23,927 nucleotides of DNA from Candidatus Fermentibacterota bacterium (GCA_016928395.1 JAFGKV010000298.1:1-23927), one strand, 5' to 3'; numbered from the stretch's first letter, positions 1 through 8,289 are shown. Numbers and translations: made by a program. The notes: generated by a model not told the origin, from the letters alone.

Positions 1-133
1 AGAGCCAACTGCCGGCTGTACTCTCAACCCTGAGAATTCTGAGGGAGCCCGGCGTCCTCAGAGGCCGCACTGAACCCTGAACCCTGCTGCTGCATGCTGA
101 CGCCTGAACCCCCGGTCGGGCCACGAGGCCTTC
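1..133. repeat. Intergenic flank with a short heptamer repeat
   Basis: This stretch lies downstream of the minus-strand GGDEF gene and holds no credible ORF. It carries CTGAACC twice in tandem at 70-83 followed by CTG, which on the minus strand reads as GGGTTCA units. Positions 3-16 are the reverse complement of a 14-mer at 15228-15241, which lies at the edge of a clear heptamer array. I read it as a decayed member of the same heptamer-repeat class. It is cut by the window edge, so its full extent is unknown. Confidence 0.4.
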
Positions 134-3100
134 CTACAACGATGTTCTCGGGGCGCGCTCCCGCCGCTTTGGTAGGCATGCCTGTGGGCTCCACGCCCCC
201 CATGCCTTGACCAGCAAGTTTCGCTCGCGGGCTTCCTGTTGACCGTACCGCGCCGTCAGGGCCTCACGATAGAGAGCCTCGGCGGTCTCATCCTCGCCCT
301 CACGATGGGCGCATTGGGCCAGCAGGCCCTGAGCCCGCAAGCGTGCGCGGGGGTAGAACGATGCAATGCGCGGTTCCAGCCGCTCCCGCACGCCGCGGGT
401 GTCACCCATCAGGGCAATGAGTTCCTCCCGGTGAAGCTCCAAGTCGACCTCCGTGATATGTATCCCGCTGGTCAACGCCAGCGGCGTTGCTCTCGACCGC
501 AACGCTTCCAATGCCGACGTGACAAGCAGAAGAGCTTCCGCCGGGTCGCCGTCAGCGAGCGCGCACAGCGAGGCCGCGTAGTCGGTCAGCTCACGCCGCG
601 TCCCATATCCGCGCGCTGATTCCACCGCGGCCCACGCCAAGACGATCTCACCAAGATCAAGGCAAATCCTGGCGCGCTGCACAAGCGCTGCAAGAAGCGC
701 CGGCGCATCGTCGGTACGCCGGATGAGCTTCTCCGCGTCATCTAGTGCCTCCAATGCCTGCCGCGGCTTCGCCGTATGGTAGTCGCAGCTTACGAGACCT
801 AGACGAGTCCAGATTTCGCCCATGATGGAAGGCACCGCGGCGGCCATTGCGCGGCCTCGCGCGAAGTAGCGTGAGGCTCTGCGGGGCTCTCCGGTGAAAA
901 GGCACGTCTCGGCCAGGTCGTTGAAATACCACCACGCCGCCGGTGAATCCTCTATGCCTCGCGCGGCCTTTGCGGCTTCACGCTTCGCGGAGTGGAAGGC
1001 CCCCCGGGCAGTGGCCACCAGCATCCGGGCATGATGATACCGAAGCCATAGACCGGGTTCGGACTCAATCGACGCCATCATAAGAGGCAGGGCGCGACGC
1101 AAGACCCGGTTCGCATCGTCGGTTCGCCCCAATCGGGCCAGCACATCGACCTGCTCCAGCATGGTCGATGCCTTGCGTGAGCCGTCCGCGGCCTCAACCA
1201 GCGGCTCCAGCTCCGCCAGGGCCTGCTCATACCGGCCCGCGATGCGCAGCATGACGGCTGCCCGAAGACGATGATAGTGGGCGCGGCGGCTGTCTCCCTG
1301 CTCTTCACACGAGGATGCCAAACGGACGTGGGCCACGCGAGACTCATCGAGCAGATTGCACTCGTAGAGCGAGTGGGCCAGATCACTCCACAGAGCCTCG
1401 ACCTCGGCGCTTGGTATGCTGTCTTTGGGCATCCGTTCACGGATGCGCTCCGCCAGGGTCAGGTAGTGCAGGGAAACCTGAGGAAGCAACTTGGCGGCGG
1501 ATTGCCGGGCGGCTTGGATGTATGCCCGCACCGCCTCCAGCCACGCTCCTCCCCGCTCCAGGTGTCGGGCCCGGGCGGCGTGACGATCCGTATGCCTGAG
1601 TAGATTCGCCATGGCGAGATGGGCACGCCGTCGGGATGCTGCATCGGAGAGGCGCGCCACTTCATCTCGGAACACGCCATTGGCGAATGCAAAAGTAAAT
1701 GGATCGGTGACATTGCCCCGCAGGAGGCCGCGCCGCCGAGCTCTATCCAGGACGGTCAGGATCTCGCCTTCCCCGAGACCTGTCAGCGTGCGAAGCATGC
1801 CGAGATCGAACTCCCCTTCCGCCATAGCCGCATGGAGAAGAATGAGCCTCTCATCGTCGCTCAGACCCACGAGCTTCTCCGCGGCCAGGAGCCGCACCCG
1901 CTCGGACAGAAGCGCCGGCATGGTTTCAAGGACGACGCCCACTCCCTCGCCGCTCAGCTCCCCTGTCTCAAGAAGCGCCCGCACCACCTCATTGGCGATC
2001 AAAGGGTTTCCACCCGATGCGCGGAACACGGCGTCGGTGAGATCCTCCGAGGCCACCGCCCCCAGACGTTGCCCGATGAGGTCGCTGACCTGTCCCCGTT
2101 GAAGCGGCGCCAGATCGTGCGCCACGACACCGGCCATGCCCGTGAGCATCCCGACAGGGCCCTCAGCGGCCCCAGGCTCCCCTTCGATCGTGCAGCAGAG
2201 GGCCAATTGCCGAGGGAGACCAACTTGGTAGAGATACACTAGGACTTCGGCGGTCTCCCTGTCCACCAAATGACCATCAGTTACCACCAGCGTCACCGGC
2301 GCCCATCCTTGCATGAGCGACGATATCGCCTGTAGCACTACCACGCGCTCGAAGGGCTGGGTTACCGGATCACTCTCGGGAAACACATCGGGCAGAATGG
2401 CGGAGAGCACCCGGGACCACGCGTGGTTCATGGGAGGCACACCGAATCTGGCGCATCCTTCCCGTAGTGTTGACACCAAAGGCGCATAGGGTACAGAAGA
2501 CAATTCCGGCGTACATGCCATCCGAAGCACCCGAATGTGATCCGGTACTATTCCAACGACTCGCTCGAGCAGGGTCGACTTGCCCATGCCCGACTCACCG
2601 GTCACTATCGTCAACGTGTTGGCGGCTGTTGGTACGAGGCGCTCGCTCAGCCATGCCACCTCCCGTTCGCGACCCACGAACACATCCTCATGCCAGTAAA
2701 GCGCCGCACCCTCGGAGCTTGCATGCCGCCAACATGCCCTTCCCGAGGCCTTGGCGGCGTACATGGCTCGATCCGCCATGGTGAGGAGTCCCTGTTTGTT
2801 CTGGGCATCGGTGGGAAATCGCGCCACGCCAAGACTGGCGCTCACCGACCAGAGAGGCTGCAGGTTCGCAGCCGCGGCGCGCACGATCCGGGCTGCGATG
2901 GTTCCGCCGGCCGCTGCGTCGCCGCCTTTGACGATCACAACGAACTCGTCGCCACCGTGCCGCGCTACCAGGTCGTCTCCGCGGATGCTGGAAACCAGGA
3001 GGTCGGCAAACCTCTGGATGACTCGATCTCCCTCGGCATGGCCATGATTGTCATTGACGGCCTTGAAGTTGTCGAGGTCAACGAAAAGCAGCCAGAAGCC

Positions 3101-3271
3101 GTCAGTTCGTCGGATGAGCTCGTCTAATGCACGGTCAAGGAACCGTCGGTTCGGGAGTCCCGTGAGGTCGTCGACATACGCTAGTTCGTCACCGGCAGGC
3201 ACGCGGAACTTGGCCAGCATGGCACTGGCCCGTTCGTGCCGCAACGAAAGGCTATGGTTGCCGATCACCAT
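134..3271 (-). CDS. GGDEF diguanylate cyclase fused to an ATPase and TPR region
   Basis: The protein probably makes the second messenger c-di-GMP in the cytoplasm. Positions below count from a possible upstream TTG start at 3415. The GGDEF domain runs from about residue 80 to 230: it opens with DDLTGLPNRR, has DLDNFKAVND, and carries the active-site GGDEF at 154-158. An allosteric I-site RxxD (RGDD, 145-148) sits five residues ahead. A STAND/AAA_16-like ATPase follows, with Walker A GESGMGKS at 273-280. Its Walker B region reads VVTDGHLVD and departs from the usual DDLHWAD. The rest, from about residue 600, is helical and TPR-like with no C-terminal HTH visible. The start is uncertain. I chose the ATG at 3271 (1045 aa) because the 48 residues added by the TTG look like translated non-coding DNA; an ATG at 3220 is also possible. 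Neither has a strong ribosome site. The layout resembles cyclase-ATPase-TPR sensors, with GGDEF in place of a class III cyclase. The ligand is unknown. Confidence 0.88.
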   Translation of the reverse strand: MVIGNHSLSLRHERASAMLAKFRVPAGDELAYVDDLTGLPNRRFLDRALDELIRRTDGFWLLFVDLDNFKAVNDNHGHAEGDRVIQRFADLLVSSIRGDDLVARHGGDEFVVIVKGGDAAAGGTIAARIVRAAAANLQPLWSVSASLGVARFPTDAQNKQGLLTMADRAMYAAKASGRACWRHASSEGAALYWHEDVFVGREREVAWLSERLVPTAANTLTIVTGESGMGKSTLLERVVGIVPDHIRVLRMACTPELSSVPYAPLVSTLREGCARFGVPPMNHAWSRVLSAILPDVFPESDPVTQPFERVVVLQAISSLMQGWAPVTLVVTDGHLVDRETAEVLVYLYQVGLPRQLALCCTIEGEPGAAEGPVGMLTGMAGVVAHDLAPLQRGQVSDLIGQRLGAVASEDLTDAVFRASGGNPLIANEVVRALLETGELSGEGVGVVLETMPALLSERVRLLAAEKLVGLSDDERLILLHAAMAEGEFDLGMLRTLTGLGEGEILTVLDRARRRGLLRGNVTDPFTFAFANGVFRDEVARLSDAASRRRAHLAMANLLRHTDRHAARARHLERGGAWLEAVRAYIQAARQSAAKLLPQVSLHYLTLAERIRERMPKDSIPSAEVEALWSDLAHSLYECNLLDESRVAHVRLASSCEEQGDSRRAHYHRLRAAVMLRIAGRYEQALAELEPLVEAADGSRKASTMLEQVDVLARLGRTDDANRVLRRALPLMMASIESEPGLWLRYHHARMLVATARGAFHSAKREAAKAARGIEDSPAAWWYFNDLAETCLFTGEPRRASRYFARGRAMAAAVPSIMGEIWTRLGLVSCDYHTAKPRQALEALDDAEKLIRRTDDAPALLAALVQRARICLDLGEIVLAWAAVESARGYGTRRELTDYAASLCALADGDPAEALLLVTSALEALRSRATPLALTSGIHITEVDLELHREELIALMGDTRGVRERLEPRIASFYPRARLRAQGLLAQCAHREGEDETAEALYREALTARYGQQEARERNLLVKAWGAWSPQACLPKRRERAPRTSL

Positions 3272-3870
3272 GCTGCCGTATACCCGGAGGTGGGCAGCCG
3301 CGCCCGGCTGGCGCAGCGAAGCCCTTCCATGAGATCTCCCGGAAAGATGCAGCCGTCGTCTGGTGTCGCCACCATCGCCGGATCGGGGAGTTTTCGGTTG
3401 GCTGGCACACGCCAAGACAACGTAGTCCCTATGTGGCCAACACTGCCATACGCATGTGTGTCGGATTCATCCACGCGTCGAGGGAGAGAATTGCCGCAAC
3501 GCCCGGCCGGCAGGGTAACGATGGTGGGGAACAGAGCAGGTGCCACGGCGTGTATCCTGACAGGTGATCTTCCTCTAGTGTGGCCGCCTTGACCTTCGGG
3601 GGAGGAAGGTGAAACGTGCGCTGCCGAAGCACAAGCCTCGCGCCGCGTCATGACCTCGATACGCCTCCCGAACCTGCCCGCACGGGTTGACAGACCGAGC
3701 GGAAAGAAGGTAATAGGGAGCTGAGAGACTGTCTTTGAGATGCCACGCAGGATCCCCTGAATTCGATTCCGTTGGCAGCACACTGCCCTCTCGGCGAATG
3801 CACGCTGCGTGGGGGCTTCACTTGAAACCGCCCATAGCGTGCCGGCCTCTTCCACGTGGAGTGATTAAAG
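3272..3870. other. Divergent intergenic region without a convincing gene
   Basis: About 600 nt separate the minus-strand GGDEF gene from the plus-strand TPR lipoprotein gene. ORFs here on both strands are rich in Arg, Ser and Pro, lack domain-like segments, and overlap one another, so I treat them as chance. A purine-rich ribosome-site-like run at 3598-3609 precedes a GTG at 3616 that opens only 24 codons. A TTGACA-led promoter candidate lies at 3687-3716. I found no clear minus-strand promoter. If the GGDEF gene really starts at the TTG at 3415, the gap shrinks to 455 nt. Confidence 0.6.
3687..3716 (+). promoter_or_regulatory. Putative sigma70-type promoter for the TPR lipoprotein gene
   Basis: A perfect -35 TTGACA at 3687-3692 is followed, after 18 nt, by TAATAG at 3711-3716, which is a poor -10 match. 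Transcription would begin near 3724, giving a leader of about 147 nt before the ATG at 3871. The -35 is convincing but the -10 is not. Confidence 0.35.
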
Positions 3871-4968
3871 ATGAGATACCTTTTTCTGACAGGTGTGTGC
3901 GTGGCTCTTGCGCTTGGCTGCGCATCGGTCGAAGGCCGGTATCGGAGCGCCGTGCGCAGCCGCGACGAGAACCGGATCCTGAAATTCATGCGCGGCAACC
4001 CTCAGGCCGGGGCGCTTGTTATGCAGGCCGCCTCGGTCTTGGACACCGTTCGGTTCGAACGAGCCGCCGCTGATACCGGCATTGTTTCGCTGCAGCACTT
4101 CGTGCAGACCTACCCGACAAACCCGCTGGCGCCCAATGCGAGCCTATTGCTGGCGGAACGGATCCGCCACCGAGACATAGCCCGCCTCACGGCCGAGGTG
4201 GAGAGCGATCCTCAGCCGGAACCTCTCGTTGCCTTGGCAGGCCTTCATTATGATGACGGAGACTTCGACGCCGCAGACAGCCTCTATCGCCGGGCCATTG
4301 CCCTTGCTCCCGACAATGCCAGCGCGCACACGGGCCTTGCCCGCGCGTATCTCGACCAGGGCATGGTGGACGAGGCGGACAGCGAGATAGAGATCGCCCA
4401 GCGCCTTGCTCCTACAGACGTGAATGTGCTGCTGGCGGCGGGCGAGTACTACAGGCTGGTCGGCCGTCCCGATCTGGCGATCGCTTCATTCCAGAGCGTG
4501 CTGAATAGCTCTCCTGATAATGCCGATGCACACATGGAACTGGGCCTTGTCTACCTTGACATAGGCCGGAATCGGAATGCAGTATGGGAGTTCCTCAGAG
4601 TGCGCGAGCTTGATGGCAGGAACGTCGTATCGCTATACTATCTGGCTGCGGCCTACGCGGACCAAGGCGACGGCGCAACCGCCTTGCGGCATCTCTCCAC
4701 CTACCTGAATTCGCCGCACTCAGCCGAAGAAGCCGAAGTGCTCGCCAACGCCCGTGTCCTCTATGATCGACTGAAGTCCGAGGTACGAACGGGAATGGGA
4801 ACGGGCGGCGAAGTATTCGCCGATCCGTCGAATCCCGAGCCGAAGCCTGCACAGCCCCAGACCCAGAAGCCTGGGGCCACGAAGCAGCCTCCAGCCAGTG
4901 GAAGGCCCCCCGTGGGCGGAGGACGGGTCGGTGCCATCGGCACGGTGGGCGGCCGTAGAGGCAGATGA
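3871..4968 (+). CDS. TPR-repeat lipoprotein
   Basis: A 365-residue envelope lipoprotein, probably a scaffold. The N-terminus has a short charged start, a hydrophobic stretch and a lipobox ending ALGC, so Cys17 is the likely lipidated residue. From about residue 95 to 290 there are several tetratricopeptide repeats, for example segments beginning PEPLVALAGLHYDDGDFDAA, DNASAHTGLARAYLDQGMVD and DNADAHMELGLVYLDIGRN. TPRs mediate protein-protein contacts. The last 65 residues form a low-complexity tail rich in Pro, Gln and Gly that ends in Arg-rich sequence and is probably disordered. GGAG upstream of the ATG supports the start. The gene overlaps the following beta-barrel gene by 4 nt, so the two are probably coupled and may form one outer-membrane assembly. 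The exact function is unknown. Confidence 0.85.
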   Translation: MRYLFLTGVCVALALGCASVEGRYRSAVRSRDENRILKFMRGNPQAGALVMQAASVLDTVRFERAAADTGIVSLQHFVQTYPTNPLAPNASLLLAERIRHRDIARLTAEVESDPQPEPLVALAGLHYDDGDFDAADSLYRRAIALAPDNASAHTGLARAYLDQGMVDEADSEIEIAQRLAPTDVNVLLAAGEYYRLVGRPDLAIASFQSVLNSSPDNADAHMELGLVYLDIGRNRNAVWEFLRVRELDGRNVVSLYYLAAAYADQGDGATALRHLSTYLNSPHSAEEAEVLANARVLYDRLKSEVRTGMGTGGEVFADPSNPEPKPAQPQTQKPGATKQPPASGRPPVGGGRVGAIGTVGGRRGR

Positions 4969-5621
4969 ACGTGAGACACCTGGCCTTCCTCGTATGGTTG
5001 TCGCTTCTGCTGGTCCCCACCGCGGACACTGAGGAACCGGGGCTTCGTGTGGAGGGCGGCATCAGTGCCCTGAAACCACTGGGCAGCGTGGGCGATGATG
5101 TCGAAGTCGGCGGTGCCGATTTCACCGTTGGCGCCGGCGGCTATGCGTACGTGAACTACAGACTTGAGACGAGTTTTTCGGTCGGAGTGCGTTGCAGCTG
5201 GCACGGGCTTGGTGTGTCCGGTAACGGCGGAAAGCCATACGAGAACGCGTCGTTCATGAGCATTCTACTCGCCTCTACTCGAGTGTTCAATCCCGATGAA
5301 GACATCAGGCCGTTTGCGGTGGGAGCTATGGGGTTGTCGTGGATGAGGTGGCGGTACGCAGAGCCCCACCCGCTGGCAGAGGATCCCACCATAGTGCTCG
5401 ACACCGACAGACGGCGCGCGACGACCTTCCTTTTGGGAGGCGGCGCCGAGATCCAGGTGGGCGACTACTGGGAATTCCTCCCCGCCTTGCACGTGCTCCT
5501 GCACGGATGGAGCAATCACACCCAATGGGTCACCCAGTATGATGACGAGGAGAAGGAAAGGCCCGCCACCCCCAGGACCGTCTCGCTGGAGATCACCGTC
5601 GGAGTGGCGAGGAGGTTCTGA
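4965..5621 (+). CDS. Predicted outer-membrane beta-barrel protein
   Basis: A 218-residue protein with a signal peptide (MNVRHLAFLVWLSLLLVPTA, cleavage near residue 20-23). The rest has alternating polar and aromatic residues, many Gly, and ends with a hydrophobic strand finishing VGVARRF. A C-terminal Phe is the usual BAM recognition feature of outer-membrane barrels. Segments such as GGISALKPLG and GAGGYAYVNYRLETSFSVGV look like amphipathic strands. Length fits an 8-10-stranded OmpA/OmpW-like barrel or a porin-family hypothetical. The ATG overlaps the end of the TPR lipoprotein gene (ATGA), so the two are probably made together. The ligand or role is unknown. Confidence 0.75.
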   Translation: MNVRHLAFLVWLSLLLVPTADTEEPGLRVEGGISALKPLGSVGDDVEVGGADFTVGAGGYAYVNYRLETSFSVGVRCSWHGLGVSGNGGKPYENASFMSILLASTRVFNPDEDIRPFAVGAMGLSWMRWRYAEPHPLAEDPTIVLDTDRRRATTFLLGGGAEIQVGDYWEFLPALHVLLHGWSNHTQWVTQYDDEEKERPATPRTVSLEITVGVARRF

Positions 5622-5633
5622 GCAAGCTTCTCC

Positions 5634-5665
5634 TTGACAGCGAGCTCCAGAGAACAGAATCTACT
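5634..5665 (+). promoter_or_regulatory. Putative promoter of tRNA-Leu
   Basis: TTGACA at 5634-5639 matches the -35 consensus. TCTACT at 5660-5665 (4 of 6) is a possible -10 after a 20-nt spacer, and CAGAAT at 5655-5660 is a closer alternative with a 15-nt spacer. Neither spacer is ideal. Starting from TCTACT, transcription would begin near 5672, a few bases ahead of the tRNA at 5679. Confidence 0.4.
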
Positions 5666-5678
5666 CCCGTGCAGTTGT

Positions 5679-5766
5679 GCCGAAGTGGTGGAATATGGTA
5701 GACGCGCTGCGTTCAGGGCGCAGTGGGCAGCAGCCCGTGGGGGTTCGAGTCCCCCCTTCGGCACCA
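5679..5766 (+). tRNA. tRNA-Leu (anticodon CAG)
   Basis: A complete class II tRNA. The acceptor stem GCCGAAG (5679-5685) pairs with CTTCGGC (5756-5762), followed by discriminator A and an encoded CCA (5764-5766). The anticodon stem CTGCG/CGCAG (5707-5711 and 5719-5723) encloses the loop TTCAGGG, giving anticodon CAG, which reads Leu codon CUG. A long variable arm (GGGC/GCCC) is typical of tRNA-Leu. The T arm is GGGGG-TTCGAGT-CCCCC. It lies between the barrel gene and yjbQ, with its own promoter candidate and terminator. Confidence 0.97.
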
Positions 5767-5767
5767 G

Positions 5768-5803
5768 AAGGCGTCGTGCCTCCTCCGGAGTGCGGCGCCT
5801 TTT
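5768..5803 (+). terminator. Intrinsic terminator after tRNA-Leu
   Basis: AAGGCG at 5768-5773 starts a hairpin whose 3' arm ends in CGCCTT, followed by a TTTT run at 5800-5803. About twelve pairs form, with a few G-T wobbles in the middle. It begins one base after the encoded CCA, so it is well placed to end the tRNA transcript. A stable GC stem plus a T-run is the standard Rho-independent form. Confidence 0.75.
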
Positions 5804-5882
5804 CTCGTCTATGCCACGGGCCGTCCTTGTGGACGGGACGAACAGTGGCTGCAACTACCTTTCGCCGGAGCCTGCACGCACC

Positions 5883-6293
5883 ATGAGCAATCACCGCCGG
5901 GCCGCCATCTCGATCCCCACGGGCGAGCGCACTGCCCTGGTAGACATCACCGATGATGTTGATAGGGCTCTTCATGAACTGAATGTCCACGAGGGCATCC
6001 TCGTGCTTTTCTGCCCCCACACCACAGCCGGGCTCACCATCAACGAGGGGGCCGACCCAGACGTGGCGAACGACATCACAGAGACCCTCGCCCGCCTGGT
6101 GCCTGCCCAGGCAGGATATCGGCATGCCGAAGGCAATGCCGACGCCCACGTCAAGAGCACCCTGACAGGCGTATCCCTCTCTGTGGCCGTGGAAGATGGC
6201 CGCGTGGTGCTTGGCAGATGGCAACGCATCTTCTTCTGCGAGTTTGACGGCCCTCGTTCACGCCGGATCTGGGTCCGGTTCATCGGTACGTGA
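5883..6293 (+). CDS. yjbQ: YjbQ/UPF0047 family protein
   Basis: A 136-residue member of the YjbQ (UPF0047) family. Some members have secondary thiamine-phosphate synthase activity, but the physiological role is not settled. Family signatures are all present: CPHTTAGLTINEG, DPDVANDI, YRHAEGNADAHVKSTL and LGRWQRIFFCEFDGPRSRR. The conserved His and Glu residues in these motifs are the presumed active or metal site. A longer ORF in this frame starts at 5634 but runs through the tRNA-Leu gene and terminator, so I chose the ATG at 5883, which gives the normal family length. The stop overlaps the GTG start of tatC by 4 nt, so it is the first gene of the operon. Confidence 0.93.
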   Translation: MSNHRRAAISIPTGERTALVDITDDVDRALHELNVHEGILVLFCPHTTAGLTINEGADPDVANDITETLARLVPAQAGYRHAEGNADAHVKSTLTGVSLSVAVEDGRVVLGRWQRIFFCEFDGPRSRRIWVRFIGT

Positions 6294-7042
6294 CCAGCGA
6301 AACCCACCGCGACAACCCTCCAACCGCAGGGAATGGCGGGCGAGAGGAGATGCCTTTTCTCGACCATTTGGATGAGCTGCGCTCCCGTATCATCAAGATC
6401 CTGGTGGCGGTGTGTGCCGGAGCATTGCTGGGGTATGCGGCGTCAGGCCGGGGGCTGAGCCTTCTGGCCCGCTCCGCCGGCGAGCTGCAATCCCTCAGCC
6501 CTCTTGAGACTTTCGGCGTCAGAATCAAGCTTTCGGTGGTTATCGGTCTCCTCCTTGCCCTGCCCTTTGTGCTGATCCAGATCTGGCGGTTCGTCGCGCC
6601 CGGGCTCTATCGCAATGAACAGCGCATCGCCATGGGGCTCATCGTCTCCTCGACCCTCTGCTTCGTGGTCGGTGGCGCGTTCTCGTTTCTGGTCGTGGGC
6701 CCCAATGCGATGCGCATGCTGGCAGACTTCAGTCCTCCCGAGATCGCCAATCGCTGGAGCGTCGCAAAGTACGTAGCCTTTGTCCTGAATCTGATGCTGG
6801 CATTCGGAGCCATCTTCGAGATGCCCGTGGCGATGTTCTTCCTCACCAAGCTCGGCATCGTCACCCCGCGACTCCTCCGCAAGAAGTGGCGCCACGCCAT
6901 GGTGATCATCTTTATCCTGGCGGCAATCGTGACCCCGCCCGATGTATTCACCCAGGTCATGCTGGCGATTCCTCTGATCCTGCTCTACGAAGTCGGCATC
7001 CTGGCCAGCATCGCGGCGCGTCCCCGAAGGAAGACTTCGTGA
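6290..7042 (+). CDS. tatC: Sec-independent protein translocase TatC
   Basis: A 250-residue polytopic inner-membrane protein, the TatC subunit that recognises twin-arginine signal peptides of folded proteins. The family hallmark MPFLDHLDELRSRI appears near residue 21. Six hydrophobic segments follow, with the conserved FVAPGLYRNEQR loop and the late FILAAIVTPPDVFTQVMLAIP helix typical of TatC. Translation starts at a GTG (6290) that overlaps the yjbQ stop, and the TGA overlaps the GTG of the next gene, so it is translationally coupled on both sides. No tatA or tatB lies in this window. They must be elsewhere in the genome if the pathway works. Confidence 0.95.
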   Translation: MTSETHRDNPPTAGNGGREEMPFLDHLDELRSRIIKILVAVCAGALLGYAASGRGLSLLARSAGELQSLSPLETFGVRIKLSVVIGLLLALPFVLIQIWRFVAPGLYRNEQRIAMGLIVSSTLCFVVGGAFSFLVVGPNAMRMLADFSPPEIANRWSVAKYVAFVLNLMLAFGAIFEMPVAMFFLTKLGIVTPRLLRKKWRHAMVIIFILAAIVTPPDVFTQVMLAIPLILLYEVGILASIAARPRRKTS

Positions 7043-8019
7043 CCGCGGAACACATCCTCCGGGAGGTACAGGCCTCGATCAGCGAGGATCTTCGAGTCAT
7101 GGACGAGATACTGGGAACAGTGGGATCGGAGATCGCCGGCGTGCTGGGGCAGGAGGGCGGAGAACTGGTCGCTGCCACCGGAAAGCGTCTGCGCTCGACC
7201 CTGATGCTGCTCTGTGCAGGCATGGGTCAATCTCGCAATGGTGTGGCGCCGACTGCAGCCGCTATGGCGGAGCTTGTCCATCTTGCCACCCTCATTCACG
7301 ACGACAGCATCGATGATTCGACGCTTCGGCGCGGCCGTCCGACTGCCCATGTGACCTGGAACCATAAAGTGGCCACCATGCTGGGCGACATGCTGTACTC
7401 CCGGGCGTTCGAGCTCTTGACGGAGCTGGGCGATATGCGGCTTCTCCGGGTAATGGCCCACGCAACCCACGTCATGGCCCAGGGTGAGTTGGAGGAGTTT
7501 CTTCTTCGCGGCACCTTGCCTCTGGAGGATACCTATCTGCGAGTAGTCCACGCCAAGACCGCGGCATTCTTCGGGGCGTGCTGCAGGACCGGCGCGATCC
7601 TCGGCGGCGTGCCGATCGCCCACCAGCACTCGTTGGCGCGGTTCGGAGAGTCTTTAGGCACCGCCTTCCAGGTAGTCGACGACATCCTCGACTACACGGC
7701 CGAGGAGGAACAGATTGGCAAGGGCATGGGCACTGATCTCCGTGACGGCATCATGACGCTGCCGCTCATCGCCGCCCTCTCGCGGGCGGGAAAGGATCGG
7801 CATTCTCTGCTCGCCATGGTCAAGGGGGTCGAAGAAGACGCCTCCCTCGTCGAGGGGATAGTCGCATCCGTCGTGCGACATGGCGGCATAGAGTATGCCC
7901 GGGGGGTCGCGCTGCGCCTATGCGACGAGGCTCGGGCACTGCTTGCGTGGCTTCCACCGAGTTCCTCCTCCCATTTCTTGGACCTCTTGGCCCAGTATGT
8001 AGTACAGAGAGAGAGGTGA
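7039..8019 (+). CDS. Polyprenyl diphosphate synthase (trans-isoprenyl synthase)
   Basis: A 326-residue all-alpha enzyme that condenses isopentenyl diphosphate onto an allylic diphosphate to make a long-chain trans-polyprenyl diphosphate. It shows the GKRLR substrate-binding motif (48-52), the first Asp-rich motif DDSID (88-92) followed by RRGRP, and the second motif DDILD (214-218) followed by IGKGMGTDLRDG. Both motifs bind Mg-diphosphate. Small residues before the first motif do not let me read chain length with confidence. It most resembles the octaprenyl/heptaprenyl (IspB/HepT-like) group that makes quinone side chains. An in-frame ORF extends upstream to 6886 within tatC. I chose the GTG at 7039 because it overlaps the tatC stop (GTGA) and yields the family length. 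Confidence 0.93.
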   Translation: MTAEHILREVQASISEDLRVMDEILGTVGSEIAGVLGQEGGELVAATGKRLRSTLMLLCAGMGQSRNGVAPTAAAMAELVHLATLIHDDSIDDSTLRRGRPTAHVTWNHKVATMLGDMLYSRAFELLTELGDMRLLRVMAHATHVMAQGELEEFLLRGTLPLEDTYLRVVHAKTAAFFGACCRTGAILGGVPIAHQHSLARFGESLGTAFQVVDDILDYTAEEEQIGKGMGTDLRDGIMTLPLIAALSRAGKDRHSLLAMVKGVEEDASLVEGIVASVVRHGGIEYARGVALRLCDEARALLAWLPPSSSSHFLDLLAQYVVQRER

Positions 8020-8022
8020 TGC

Positions 8023-8289
8023 GTGAGCCCTCGTGCACGCCCCCTGGGAATCCTCGTCCTTGTGGTGTTCGTCGGCAGCATCTTCGGTGCTCTGGTGAGC
8101 CAGCTAATTGGGATTATTCTCCCTGAAGGTGTGATTCGAGACTTCTTTGTGAAGGGATTCCAGCCCCACTTTGGGCCGCTCTCCATGGATCTCGGCGTGA
8201 TCGGCTTCACCGTCGGCTTCACCTTGCGGCTGACTGTGGCCAGCATTCTGGGAATCATGCTGGCAGTGCACATCTTCCGCTGGTACTGA
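8023..8289 (+). CDS. DUF4321 small membrane protein
   Basis: An 88-residue protein with two hydrophobic segments, roughly residues 8-32 and 58-84, joined by a short hydrophilic loop. The pattern LVSQLIGIILPEG followed by LDLGVIGFTVGFTLRLTVAS-like sequence and a final LGIMLAVHIFRWY matches DUF4321, a small family of unknown function. The GTG start at 8023 follows the previous stop by 3 nt, with a GAGAGG ribosome-site-like run inside the upstream gene, and lysS begins 10 nt after its stop. It is probably an inner-membrane protein with no known reaction. Confidence 0.8.
   Translation: MSPRARPLGILVLVVFVGSIFGALVSQLIGIILPEGVIRDFFVKGFQPHFGPLSMDLGVIGFTVGFTLRLTVASILGIMLAVHIFRWY

Noticed and set aside
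1619-2242. 207-codon plus-strand ORF inside the GGDEF-ATPase gene
   Set aside because: It is antisense to a well-supported coding region and its translation has no recognisable motif. Long antisense ORFs are common in GC-rich coding DNA.
3616-3690. 24-codon ORF starting GTG behind a strong purine-rich ribosome-site-like run
   Set aside because: Peptide has no recognisable feature, its 3' end overlaps the TTGACA promoter candidate, and the purine-rich run alone is weak evidence.
3265-3855. 196-codon minus-strand ORF upstream of the GGDEF gene
   Set aside because: It overlaps the GGDEF N-terminal region in another frame, and the translation is Arg/Ser/Pro-rich with no domain-like segments.
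5634-5882. In-frame N-terminal extension of yjbQ
   Set aside because: It would be translated straight through tRNA-Leu and its terminator; the family length is met from the ATG at 5883.
6886-7038. In-frame extension of the prenyl synthase into tatC
   Set aside because: The added 51 residues are out-of-frame tatC sequence; the GTG at 7039 overlaps the tatC stop as in the neighbouring junctions.
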